DNA of 64,000 nt from Halobaculum limi (GTDB lineage Archaea; Halobacteriota; Halobacteria; Halobacteriales; Haloferacaceae): positions 1,674,001-1,738,000 of the forward strand of contig NZ_CP120468.1 in the NCBI RefSeq assembly GCF_029490015.1, given 5' to 3'. The notes under the pieces were generated by a model, which was given only the letters and a program-made list of their open reading frames with translations, ran no database searches and was not told the origin of the DNA. Positions 8,405 through 16,278 of this stretch are shown piece by piece (position 1 is the first letter of the stretch; each line of letters opens with the position of its first letter). The translations under genes and the position numbers were made by a program.

Positions 8405-8514
8405 GCGCGAACGGGTGCGTTCGGCGGGTTTGAAGGTGGCGGTCGTGTCGGGTGTTCCCGCTTTCGGTGGTGCGAGCGCCGGGTCACTGGAGCCTGTGCA
8501 CCGCCGACACCTCG

Positions 8515-8528
8515 CCGTGTTTATCGGC
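8515..8528 (+). promoter_or_regulatory. TATA box for the 8550 gene
   Basis: CCGTGTTTATCGGC contains TTTATC roughly 27 bp before ATG 8550, fitting a leaderless promoter. Confidence 0.5.
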
Positions 8529-8549
8529 GTCGCCGTCCCACCTCTATGT

Positions 8550-9041
8550 ATGAGCGCGCCACACCGGAGCGACGTCGCCCCCGCGAGCGTCTCCATCGCT
8601 CTCCGAGAGGAGGGGGTGGAGGTGGAGTACCTCGACGGCCGGGTCACGTTCTACCACGGCGTCCCACAGCGAGTCGAGGGGACGCTGACGACAGCGCCGG
8701 GGAAAGAATCGCACGTCCTCGTCACCGACCCCACGGAGACGGAGGGCGTCCTCCTGTACGTGAACGACCTGAAGACCCACGACGACATCCTCGAGGACAC
8801 CGGCGTCGGCCGCGTCATCCTCGGTGAGGGTGAGGAGGAGGAACTGTTCCCCGGCGTCACCGCGCGGCGACCGGGCGGCCAGCGCACGGAGATCGACGCC
8901 GATCCCGAGGTGGCCGGCGGGCGCGTGTTCGTGTTCGTCGAGGACGACTGGGGCGAGGACAGCTACGAGTTCGTCGCGGCAGCAGACGACGAGGCGAGCG
9001 ACGGCGGCGACGACGCAGACGACGCCGACACGGAGGCGTGA
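8550..9041 (+). CDS. conserved haloarchaeal protein (probably DUF5796 family)
   Basis: A 163-residue acidic protein. The N-terminal ~120 residues look like a compact beta-rich domain (VEYLDGRVTFYHGVPQ, VLVTDPTETEGVLLYVND), and the last 20 are a very acidic tail. From memory it resembles the haloarchaeal family DUF5796, whose function is unknown. ATG 8550 is chosen because a TATA box lies about 27 bp upstream; upstream in-frame codons overlap the divergent shikimate kinase and look non-coding. The next gene begins 2 bp after its stop, so the two are probably co-transcribed. Confidence 0.8.
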   Translation: MSAPHRSDVAPASVSIALREEGVEVEYLDGRVTFYHGVPQRVEGTLTTAPGKESHVLVTDPTETEGVLLYVNDLKTHDDILEDTGVGRVILGEGEEEELFPGVTARRPGGQRTEIDADPEVAGGRVFVFVEDDWGEDSYEFVAAADDEASDGGDDADDADTEA

Positions 9042-9042
9042 G

Positions 9043-9276
9043 ATGAGCCTCCGAAAGGCGTGGCGCGACCTCGACCGGGCGACGGTCGGGGCCGCCCCGG
9101 ATCGATACGGCGTCTACGAGTTGGGCGACGCCGACGGCGAGTCGCTCGGCTACGCGGTCGGCATCCTCGCCGACGAACTCCGCGAGGAGTTGGCCTACGG
9201 CGACGCCGCGAAGGTGCGATGGACGGTCGCGCAGTCTCGCGAGCACGCCGAACGGATCGCGGACGAACAGTTCTGA
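9043..9276 (+). CDS. small conserved haloarchaeal protein (77 aa)
   Basis: A 77-residue protein with the stretch APDRYGVYELGD, then a helical segment (GILADELREELAYGDAAKVR) ending in EHAERIADEQF. ATG 9043 lies one base after the stop of the preceding gene, so translation is probably coupled. I recognise it as a recurring haloarchaeal small protein but cannot name a function. No metal-binding cysteines or membrane segments are present. Confidence 0.75.
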   Translation: MSLRKAWRDLDRATVGAAPDRYGVYELGDADGESLGYAVGILADELREELAYGDAAKVRWTVAQSREHAERIADEQF

Positions 9277-9288
9277 CGGGTCCGACGG

Positions 9289-9423
9289 CTACTGGAGGTA
9301 CGAGGGGTCCTCCGCGTCGCAGTGTTTTTCGTGTTCTTCTGCGTCCTCGCGATCGTCTAGCAGGAGGCCGCACGCGTCGCACTGGTACCACGTCATGTCG
9401 TCGCGCTCAGTCTCCGTGACCAT
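9289..9423 (-). CDS. C2H2-like zinc-finger micro-protein (44 aa)
   Basis: A 44-residue protein: an acidic leader (MVTETERDD), then one zinc-finger-like unit. Its metal ligands would be the Cys pair in YQCDACG and the His/Cys cluster in HEKHCD, with a DREDAEE helix between. Such one-finger proteins are common and conserved in haloarchaea; their targets (nucleic acid or protein) are mostly unknown. A TATA-like box (GATATAG on the minus strand, near 9449) sits ~26 bp before ATG 9423, supporting a leaderless gene. It is convergent with the 77-residue gene, 12 bp away. Confidence 0.8.
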   Translation of the reverse strand: MVTETERDDMTWYQCDACGLLLDDREDAEEHEKHCDAEDPSYLQ

Positions 9424-9472
9424 AGCTAACACTCGTCACTCTACGACTATATCGCTACCGCCGACACGCCGA

Positions 9473-9925
9473 TCAGAAGTCGGGCAGGTCGTCGGGTGCC
9501 TCGAACTCGCTCTCCCAGTCGACGTACTCCGCTTTGAGCACCTCACACACCACCTGTCCAAACTCGGTGAGGGCGGCGTTGATCGCCGACACTTGCCCCC
9601 AACTGGTGAGGTCGGGGTGGAGGTCGCGCTCTTTCCAGTCTTCGGGGATACCCGGTGCGTGGTAGCCGACGCGGTCTGCGAAGTCGTCCCAGAAGAAGTC
9701 GAAGCCGGCGAACAGCCCCAACTCCTCGGCGATGCGCCACGTCTCCGCGTCGACGTCGGCGTCGGCCGACCACTGATCGAACGCCTCCGCCCACGCGCCG
9801 TCCGCGAGGAACGCCTCCAACTCCTCGCGGTGGTACTCGTCGCCAGCGACCTCGGTGTCGTCGTACTGACTGGGGTCGACCGTCGCGAGTGTCGGCGTCG
9901 GCGGCGGGTCCGCGTTGAGGCTCAT
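9473..9925 (-). CDS. conserved haloarchaeal hypothetical protein (150 aa)
   Basis: A 150-residue soluble, very acidic protein. Its aromatic-rich core (GLFAGFDFFWDDFADRVGYH) and C-terminal helix (QVSAINAALTEFGQVVCEVL) look like a folded helical domain. No catalytic motif or family that I recognise is visible. The start at ATG 9925 gives MSLNADPPPTPTLATVD, a Pro/Thr-rich leader. It is divergent from the HtrA-type protease gene across 91 bp. Confidence 0.7.
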   Translation of the reverse strand: MSLNADPPPTPTLATVDPSQYDDTEVAGDEYHREELEAFLADGAWAEAFDQWSADADVDAETWRIAEELGLFAGFDFFWDDFADRVGYHAPGIPEDWKERDLHPDLTSWGQVSAINAALTEFGQVVCEVLKAEYVDWESEFEAPDDLPDF

Positions 9926-10016
9926 AGGCGACCGTACCCGGTCGCGGGCCAAAGGCCTGCCGCCAGCACTCGAGACGAGCGCCGGAGTTATTCGCTGGTG
10001 GAGCAAACTGTGTGCT

Positions 10017-11132
10017 ATGCCATCACGACGGACGTTTCTCGCTAGTGTAGCGAGTGCGGCGACGGTCGCTACCGCTGGCTGTGTGCAGGTCGGGTCGACC
10101 GACTCCGCGCCGGCCGCGAGCGAGGAGTCGGCGGGTGAAGCGGCGACCGCTGGATCGAACGCGGCCGCCGTCTCACAGTCGTCCGCGACGCAGACTGACG
10201 TGTACCGCTCGACGGTCGGGTCGGTCGTGGGCGTCCTCAATTACGGTGCGACGGGGCCACAGGGGAGTGGCTCCGGGTTCGTCGCCGGCGACGGCTACGT
10301 CGTCACTAACCAGCACGTCGTCGCGGGCGCGGACGACGTGAAACTCCGATTCGAGGGGAACGAGTGGCGAGACGCCCGTATCGTCGGTACGGACGCCTAC
10401 TCCGATCTGGCCGTGTTGCGCGCGCAAGACCGTCCCGAGTCGGCTACGCCGCTGTCGTGGGTCGACACGGACCCGGAACCACCCATCGGCACGCCGGTGA
10501 TGGCTATCGGGTCGCCGTTCGGCTTCAGCGGCTCTGCGTCCACGGGCATCATCTCCGGAATCGACCGCGTCCTCTCGGCGCCGAACAACTTCACCGTCGC
10601 CGACTCCGTCCAGACGGACGCCGCGCTCAACCCCGGCAACTCCGGCGGCCCCATCGTCACGTACGACGGGCGCGTCGTCGCCGTCGCGGCCCGAGGCGGC
10701 GGTGACAACCTCGGCTTCGGCGTCTCGGCGGCGCTCTCGAAGCGGGTCGTCCCCGCCCTCGCCAGCGACGGTGAGTACGATCACTCGTTTATGGGTGTCC
10801 GTCTCCTCGAAGTGACGCCCACTATCGCCGAAGCGTACGGCCTCGACGACGTCGGCGGCGTCCTGATGATCGAAGTAGTGGACGACGGCCCCGCGGCGGG
10901 CACCTTGCAGGGCACGGACGGACAGACGTCGGTCGATGGCGTCTCGGTTCCGACTGGCGGCGACGTCGTCGTCGGCATCGGCGGCCGATCGGTCGAGGTA
11001 CAGGCCGACCTCTCGAACTACCTCGCGCTTGAGACGTCGCCCGGTGACACGGTCCAGTTCACCATCGTCCGCGATGGTCGCGAGCAGACCGTCGAGTTCG
11101 AACTCGGCGAGCGACCCACCCCCGGAGTCTGA
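10017..11132 (+). CDS. HtrA/DegP-type serine protease lipoprotein with PDZ domain
   Basis: A 371-residue exported protease. The N-terminus has a Tat motif (SRRTFLASVAS) followed by a lipobox ending in TAGC (Cys22), so it should be a lipid-anchored protein outside the membrane. A low-complexity Ala/Ser linker (25-60) leads to a trypsin-like S1C domain with the full triad: His100 (VTNQHV), Asp130 (AYSDLAV) and Ser209 (GNSGGP). A single PDZ domain occupies ~265-365. It probably degrades or refolds damaged extracellular proteins. A TATA-like box (GTTATTC, ~9987) lies ~27 bp before ATG 10017. Confidence 0.92.
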   Translation: MPSRRTFLASVASAATVATAGCVQVGSTDSAPAASEESAGEAATAGSNAAAVSQSSATQTDVYRSTVGSVVGVLNYGATGPQGSGSGFVAGDGYVVTNQHVVAGADDVKLRFEGNEWRDARIVGTDAYSDLAVLRAQDRPESATPLSWVDTDPEPPIGTPVMAIGSPFGFSGSASTGIISGIDRVLSAPNNFTVADSVQTDAALNPGNSGGPIVTYDGRVVAVAARGGGDNLGFGVSAALSKRVVPALASDGEYDHSFMGVRLLEVTPTIAEAYGLDDVGGVLMIEVVDDGPAAGTLQGTDGQTSVDGVSVPTGGDVVVGIGGRSVEVQADLSNYLALETSPGDTVQFTIVRDGREQTVEFELGERPTPGV

Positions 11133-11172
11133 GACGCGCGGTCGCTAGTCTGCACCGCTGGGATTCGGTCAG

Positions 11173-11727
11173 CTAGTCCAACCGGTCTGCGACGTGTTCC
11201 AACTGGTTGCGACGTTCCTCGGTCGCCTCCTGTCGAAGCGCCTCCTCCTCCGGCGTGGGACAGGTCACGTCTGGCACCGGCGTCGGCCGGCCGTCGCCGT
11301 CGAGGGCGACGAACGTGAGAAACGACGTCGTCGTCTGTCGTTCCTCGCCCGTCTTGGGGTTCTCTGCACGCACGTCCACCTTCACGTCGACGCTCGTGCG
11401 CCCGGTGTTGAAGACGTACGCCTCCACGACCGCTACCTCGCCCAAGTCGATGGGCGCGATGAAGTCGACGTGGTCCATCGACGCCGTGACGCACTGGCGG
11501 CTAGAGAAGCGCATTGCAGCGATAGCCCCACAGATGTCCATCCAGTGGAGGACGGCACCACCGAGCGCCCGCCCGAGGTTGTTCGTGTCGTTCGGGAGGA
11601 TGAGTTCGGTCATCTCGGTGTACGAGTCCGCGAGCGTCACCCCTGATCCGCCGTCAGCGGTCGCTGCGGCCGCCGTCTCGTCGCCACCGGTCGCTGCGTC
11701 TCCGGCCGTCGTGGAGTCCTCGGTCAT
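11173..11727 (-). CDS. hotdog-fold acyl-CoA thioesterase
   Basis: A 184-residue protein with a single hotdog domain (~40-160). The signature stretch is NNLGRALGGAVLHWMDICGA, with the Asp and the long helix expected of YciA/BFIT-type thioesterases. It also has the second strand VDFIAPIDLGEVAVVEA and the closing TTSFLTFVALD. It hydrolyses acyl-CoA esters, with chain length undetermined. The first 38 residues are a Thr/Ala/Gly-rich tail. ATG 11727 is preferred over the in-frame codon 30 bp upstream. The C-terminal ~30 residues are a charged helix typical of this subfamily. Confidence 0.87.
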   Translation of the reverse strand: MTEDSTTAGDAATGGDETAAAATADGGSGVTLADSYTEMTELILPNDTNNLGRALGGAVLHWMDICGAIAAMRFSSRQCVTASMDHVDFIAPIDLGEVAVVEAYVFNTGRTSVDVKVDVRAENPKTGEERQTTTSFLTFVALDGDGRPTPVPDVTCPTPEEEALRQEATEERRNQLEHVADRLD

Positions 11728-11783
11728 ACACGGGCGTATCGCCGCCGCCAGTATCAACCCCGACGGTCGGCGCGTAACGGGCG

Positions 11784-11794
11784 AATAATTATCC
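11784..11794 (+). promoter_or_regulatory. TATA box for the 60-residue gene
   Basis: GAATAATTATC is ~27 bp before ATG 11818, a good leaderless promoter. Confidence 0.5.
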
Positions 11795-11817
11795 CGCTAC
11801 TCGGCCGTGTGTGAACT

Positions 11818-12000
11818 ATGATTACGAATCGTGAGATCGCGTCCGAACGACTGCTCGGAGAGGCCCTGGACGAGGTGATCGAGTCCGCTCGCGAGAACGG
11901 CTTCGACGATGCGACGCTCGCGGCCGCCCTCCACGAGCGAGCGGCCACGCTCGAACAGGGTGCGGTGAACGAGGACACCGGAGTGTCTGAAACAGAGTGA
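11818..12000 (+). CDS. small conserved acidic protein (60 aa)
   Basis: A 60-residue, almost wholly helical protein (MITNREIASERLLGEALDE, then ATLAAALHERAATLEQG) with an acidic tail. A strong TATA-like box lies 24-34 bp upstream. It has no cysteines and no membrane segment. The name and function are not known to me; the pattern fits a small regulatory or adaptor protein. Confidence 0.65.
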   Translation: MITNREIASERLLGEALDEVIESARENGFDDATLAAALHERAATLEQGAVNEDTGVSETE

Positions 12001-12032
12001 TGTGGGTGTGACCGTGACGCGGCTACATCGTT

Positions 12033-12554
12033 TCAGCGGTAGCGGTAGTCGTCGTCGCGGTCGGACGACTCCGAGCGTTCGGGGTCGTGGGCGTCGGGGC
12101 CGCGCGGCGGCGCGGTGTCGTCGTCGATGTCGACCGTCTCCGGCGGTTGGCCGGCCGCGTCGACCACCTCGTCGCTGACAAGGATCGGACACTCCAAGCG
12201 GACGGCGATGGCGAGGCAGTCGCTCGGGCGGGCGTCGAAGGTGAACTGCTCTGGTTCGCCGTCGACGTAGCGTTCTGCCCGAAGCTTCCCGTAGAAGGTG
12301 CCGTCCGACAGGTCGTCGATGCGGACCGAGTCGACTGCGCCGCCGAACTCCGTCACCATCTCCACGAGCAGATCGTGGGTCAGTGGGCGGTCGAACGACT
12401 GCCCCGCGAGTCCGCCGCGAATCGAGCGCGCCTGGTCGACGGTCACGAATATCGGGAGATACTCCTCGCGCACGAGGAGGACGACCGCCGGGACCTCCTC
12501 GCCGTTCGGGCCCGACCCCACGCCGATGCCCGCGATCTCGGCCTCGTGGTCCAT
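12033..12554 (-). CDS. bifunctional nuclease family protein (DUF151/BFN)
   Basis: A 173-residue protein. Residues ~15-135 match the BFN/DUF151 domain: PAVVLLVREEYLPIFVTVDQA, then RPLTHDLLVEMV, then FDARPSDCLAIAVRLECPI. The last ~40 residues are a charged disordered tail. Plant and bacterial members have nuclease activity, but the archaeal role is not established. Standing alone, it was assigned purely on sequence pattern. The start at ATG 12554 has no leader beyond ordinary haloarchaeal spacing. Confidence 0.87.
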   Translation of the reverse strand: MDHEAEIAGIGVGSGPNGEEVPAVVLLVREEYLPIFVTVDQARSIRGGLAGQSFDRPLTHDLLVEMVTEFGGAVDSVRIDDLSDGTFYGKLRAERYVDGEPEQFTFDARPSDCLAIAVRLECPILVSDEVVDAAGQPPETVDIDDDTAPPRGPDAHDPERSESSDRDDDYRYR

Positions 12555-12703
12555 ACGATGTGCATGCGGGCCGGGCTTGAATACCTACCGCGCGTGGCAA
12601 CCTCACGGGATCGAACGAACCCACCTGCGGCGGCCCGCACGCTCGCGTCTGTGCGACGTGAGACTCCGACAGGCGTAAATCCGCCGGACGGAAAACGCCG
12701 GCA

Positions 12704-12745
12704 ATGAGTACCGCAGTCGGTCCTCGACGGAGGTGGCTCGCGTGA
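12704..12745 (+). other. 13-codon upstream reading frame overlapping the TraB start
   Basis: ATG 12704 opens a frame reading MSTAVGPRRRWLA, and its TGA (12743-12745) overlaps the GTG start codon at 12742 in a GTGA junction. The Shine-Dalgarno sequence for the TraB gene (GGAGGT, 12729-12734) lies inside it. This is the layout of a translationally coupled leader, but it is short enough to arise by chance. Confidence 0.3.
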
Positions 12746-14487
12746 GCCGCGACGCGCGGACCGCAGACCCGCCCGACGCATCTCCCGCACCGGGCGGGAC
12801 GCCACAGCCCTCCAATCCGCGCGGCGAGGGGAGCGTTCGCGTCGTCGGGACGGCACACGTCTCGCAGGCCTCCGTCGACGAGGTCGAACAGACGGTCGCC
12901 GAGGAACACCCCGACGTCGTCGCGGTCGAACTCGACGAGGGGCGCTTCCGACAGATGAAGGGTGAGACACCGGACGACCTCGACCCCGGCGACCTCCTCC
13001 AGGGCAACACCGTCTTCCAGTTTCTCGCGTACTGGATGCTCTCGTACGTCCAGACGCGGATGGGTGAGCGGTTCGACATCGACCCCGGCGCAGAACTGCT
13101 CGCGGCCGTCGACGCCGCCGAGGAGCGCGGCATCTCGGTCGCACTCGTCGACCGCGACATCCAGACGACCATCCAGCGGTTCTGGGCGAGTCTCTCGCTG
13201 TTGGAGAAGTTGCGGATGGTCGGCGCACTCGCGTTCGGCGTCACCGACCCCCGTGTCGCCGGCATCACGTTCGGCCTCGTCGTCGGCGTCCTGCTAGGTC
13301 CAGCGGTCGGCTTGTTCGGCGGGAGCGTCGGCATCACCGGCGCAGTCCTCACCCGCGTCGGCGTCGGCGCACTCGTCGGCGCCGTCGCTGGCTACCTCAC
13401 GTACCGCGCACGGGCCGGGACAAGCGGCGGTGATGAGGCGGTCGGGACGACGACACTCGCTCTCGCGGCGGCCGTCGCGGTCGGCGTCGGCGGTGCCGTC
13501 GTCGCAACGGGTGTCGGCGTCGCCACGGTAGCGGGCGTCCTTCCCGGGACGCTCCTCACGCTCGCTGGGAGCCTCGCACTCGGTCTCGTCGGCGGCCTCG
13601 CGGTCGGTGCGGTGGCGGCCGTCGCCATCGACGCACTCGGCATCGCCGCTGCGACGGAGAGCGACGAGTTGGAGGAGTTCGACCCCGACGAACTCACCGA
13701 CACCGATGTCGTGACGGCGATGATGGAGGAGTTCCGCCAGTTCTCGCCCGGCGGCGCGGCGGCGCTCATCGACGAGCGTGACGCGTACATCGCCCACCAA
13801 CTCGTCGGCCTCAGGAACGAGGGGTACGACGTGGTCGCCGTCGTCGGCGCGGGCCACCGCGCGGGCATCGAGTCGTACCTCGAGTCGCCGGAGACGCTCC
13901 CGCCGATGGACTCGCTCATCGGCACCGCGAAGTCGGGCGGCATTCCGTGGGGGAAGATCGCTGCGTTCGGCATCTCCGCGGCGTTCATCGCCTTCTTCCT
14001 CCTGTTGGCGATGGCTGGCGTCCGCAACGAGCAACTGCTGACGCTGTTCGCCGCGTGGTTCCTCATCAACGGCGTGTTCGCCGCGGGCCTCGCCAAACTC
14101 GCTGGCGCACGCTGGCGCTCTGCGGGCGTCGGCGGCGCAGTCGCGTGGATGACCTCAGTGAATCCGCTGCTCGCGCCGGGGTGGTTCACGGGGTACATGG
14201 AACTGCGACACCTGACCGTGAACGTCGCCGACATCGGGACGCTCAACGAACTGCTCTCCGACGAGACGCGACCGATCCGTGATATCGTCTCGGACATGCT
14301 CGACGTGCCGCTGTTCCGCCTCATCGTCGTCGTCGCGGCGACGAACATCGGGAGCGTCATCGCGTCGGTGCTGTTCGCCGCGTACGTCGTCCCCGTCTTC
14401 GCAGGGAGTCTCGACGCCAGTATCACCGACCTGATGATCCAGGGCGCGCGTGAGTCTGCGCGACTCATCTGGGGGGCCGTCGCGTGA
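12742..14487 (+). CDS. TraB/Tiki-family membrane metalloprotease-like protein
   Basis: A 581-residue protein of the TraB/PrgY/Tiki family. The two hallmark GX2H metal motifs are present: GTAH (36-39) and GAGH (369-372). The family Glu lies in VVAVELDEGR, and ALIDERDAYIAHQL precedes the second motif. The C-terminal ~180 residues hold several membrane helices. Unusually, a Gly/Ala/Val-rich hydrophobic block (~168-305) sits inside the N-terminal domain, where ordinary relatives have a short linker. The GTG at 12742 was chosen because a perfect GGAGGT lies 7 nt upstream; GTG 12733 is an alternative. Its stop overlaps the start of an M50 protease gene. Confidence 0.88.
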   Translation: MSRDARTADPPDASPAPGGTPQPSNPRGEGSVRVVGTAHVSQASVDEVEQTVAEEHPDVVAVELDEGRFRQMKGETPDDLDPGDLLQGNTVFQFLAYWMLSYVQTRMGERFDIDPGAELLAAVDAAEERGISVALVDRDIQTTIQRFWASLSLLEKLRMVGALAFGVTDPRVAGITFGLVVGVLLGPAVGLFGGSVGITGAVLTRVGVGALVGAVAGYLTYRARAGTSGGDEAVGTTTLALAAAVAVGVGGAVVATGVGVATVAGVLPGTLLTLAGSLALGLVGGLAVGAVAAVAIDALGIAAATESDELEEFDPDELTDTDVVTAMMEEFRQFSPGGAAALIDERDAYIAHQLVGLRNEGYDVVAVVGAGHRAGIESYLESPETLPPMDSLIGTAKSGGIPWGKIAAFGISAAFIAFFLLLAMAGVRNEQLLTLFAAWFLINGVFAAGLAKLAGARWRSAGVGGAVAWMTSVNPLLAPGWFTGYMELRHLTVNVADIGTLNELLSDETRPIRDIVSDMLDVPLFRLIVVVAATNIGSVIASVLFAAYVVPVFAGSLDASITDLMIQGARESARLIWGAVA

Positions 14488-15143
14488 GCGGCGCCAGCCT
14501 CACGGGGACGGTCCGCAGGCTCACCTTCAGCGGGCGCGAACTACGCGACTTCCTGCTGGCGTGGGTGGCGCTGTCGGTCGCGTTCACCGTCTTCTTCGCC
14601 GGCGGCGGAACGACGGTCATCAACAACCTCGCGCTCGGCGCGTACGGCACGCTCGGCGGCCTGTTCGTCGTGAGCCTCCTCACCGCTGGCGTGGCGTTCC
14701 TCCTGCACGAACTCGCACACAAGGTCGTCGCGGTGCGCTACGGCCAGCGGGCGGCGTTCCGCGCCGACTACGGGATGCTCTTCCTCGCGGTCGTCGCCGC
14801 GACGGCTGGCTTCCTGTTCGCCGCGCCCGGCGCGGTCCACCACCAGGGACGGATCACCCAGCGACAGAACGGCCTCATCGCGCTGGCGGGCCCAGTCGTC
14901 AACCTCGTGCTCGCAGTCGTGTTCGCGCCGTTGCTCCTCCTCGGCCTCGCCGGATTCTCGGGAATCCTGCTCACCGTCGGCACGTACGGCGTCGCGGTGA
15001 ACCTCCTCTTGGCGGCGTTCAACCTCATCCCGTTCGGCCCACTCGACGGCGCGACCGTCCGGGCGTGGTCGACGCCGGTGTGGCTGGGCGTGTTCATTCC
15101 GAGCGCTGTGGTGGCAGTGTTGTTCGCGTTTATGCTCATTTGA
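14484..15143 (+). CDS. M50 site-2-protease-type zinc metalloprotease
   Basis: A 219-residue integral membrane protease. The zinc motif HELAH (in FLLHELAHKVVA, ~75-79) and the distal LIPFGPLDG motif (third ligand Asp, ~185-193) are both present, in membrane helices as expected. Members cut substrates within the membrane. The start GTG 14484 overlaps the stop of the TraB gene in a GTGA junction, so translation is almost certainly coupled. The two predicted membrane metalloproteases may therefore work as one unit. There is no PDZ or CBS domain. Confidence 0.92.
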   Translation: MSGASLTGTVRRLTFSGRELRDFLLAWVALSVAFTVFFAGGGTTVINNLALGAYGTLGGLFVVSLLTAGVAFLLHELAHKVVAVRYGQRAAFRADYGMLFLAVVAATAGFLFAAPGAVHHQGRITQRQNGLIALAGPVVNLVLAVVFAPLLLLGLAGFSGILLTVGTYGVAVNLLLAAFNLIPFGPLDGATVRAWSTPVWLGVFIPSAVVAVLFAFMLI

Positions 15144-15202
15144 GGCCGATCCGTCGCCCTCGGGTCGGTGCGCTTTTGCCCTCGCCGCAAGCCCGGTGAG
15201 AT

Positions 15203-16225
15203 ATGGGAGACGACCCCGCGCACGGCGACGGCGCGGACGCAGACGGCGAGGACACCGACGACCAACTGACCTACGCGGACGCCGGCGTCGACATCGACGC
15301 CAGCGAGGCCGCGACCGCGGCGCTCGTCTCGGCTGTCGGCGCGGGCGACGCCGAGGGGAGCGACTACGCGGGCCTCCTCGACATCGGCGACCGCTATCTC
15401 GCCTTGGCGACCGACGGCGTCGGGACGAAACTGCTCGTGGCGGAGGCGCTCTCCGACTACTCGACGGTCGGCATCGACTGCATCGCGATGAACGCGAACG
15501 ATCTGGTCGCCGCCGGCGTCGACCCGGTCGCGTTCGTCGACTACCTCGCAGTCGAGGAACCCGACGAGACGTTCTCCGAGCAAGTCGGCGCTGGCTTGCG
15601 CGAGGGCGCAGACCGCGCGGGCGTCGAACTCGTCGGCGGCGAGACGGCCGTGATGCCCGACGTGATCAAAGGACTCGACCTGGCGGGTACCTGCGCCGGC
15701 CTCGCCGCGAAAGACGCCGTCTTCGACGGCGAAGCAGAACCCGGTGACGCGCTGGTTGGGTGGGCCTCCTCGGGCATCCACTCGAATGGCCTGACGCTCG
15801 CTCGTGAGGCGGCCACCCGCGACCACGCGTACACCGACCCGTGCCCGTTCGACGGCTACGACACCGTCGGGGAGGCGCTCCTCGAACCCACGCGCATCTA
15901 CGCCGACCTGCTCGGCCCGATGCGCGACCACGGCGTCCACGGCGCGGCCCACGTCACGGGCGGCGGGTGGACCAACCTCGAACGCCTCGGTGAGTTCCAC
16001 TACGACGTGACCGACCCGTGGCCGGTTCAGCCTGTGTTCGAGTTCGTGCAATCGGAGGGCAACGTCGCCGACGAGGAGATGCACCGCACGTTCAACATGG
16101 GGACCGGGTTCGTCGCGGCGCTCGACCCGGCACAGGCCGAGTCGCTGGCCGAGGCGACCGACGGGCGTGTGATCGGCACCGTCGAGGAGGGAGACGGCGT
16201 CTCCATCCGCGGCCTCGACCTGTAA
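15203..16225 (+). CDS. purM: phosphoribosylformylglycinamidine cyclo-ligase
   Basis: A 340-residue PurM, which closes FGAM to AIR in purine synthesis using ATP. Family landmarks are DGVGTKLLVA (~71-80), IAMNANDLVAAG (~93-104, metal and ATP region), LVGGETAVMP, WASSGIHSNGLTL, and HVTGGGWTNLER. A 25-residue acidic, Asp-rich extension precedes the core. ATG 15203 follows a 59-bp gap from the M50 gene with a weak TATA-like CTTTTG ~30 bp upstream, so it probably has its own promoter. Confidence 0.95.
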   Translation: MGDDPAHGDGADADGEDTDDQLTYADAGVDIDASEAATAALVSAVGAGDAEGSDYAGLLDIGDRYLALATDGVGTKLLVAEALSDYSTVGIDCIAMNANDLVAAGVDPVAFVDYLAVEEPDETFSEQVGAGLREGADRAGVELVGGETAVMPDVIKGLDLAGTCAGLAAKDAVFDGEAEPGDALVGWASSGIHSNGLTLAREAATRDHAYTDPCPFDGYDTVGEALLEPTRIYADLLGPMRDHGVHGAAHVTGGGWTNLERLGEFHYDVTDPWPVQPVFEFVQSEGNVADEEMHRTFNMGTGFVAALDPAQAESLAEATDGRVIGTVEEGDGVSIRGLDL

Positions 16226-16278
16226 CCGACGCGCACCGACGCCGTGTCGCTCTTGGCCGGCGCACCCGTAGGCCGGGT

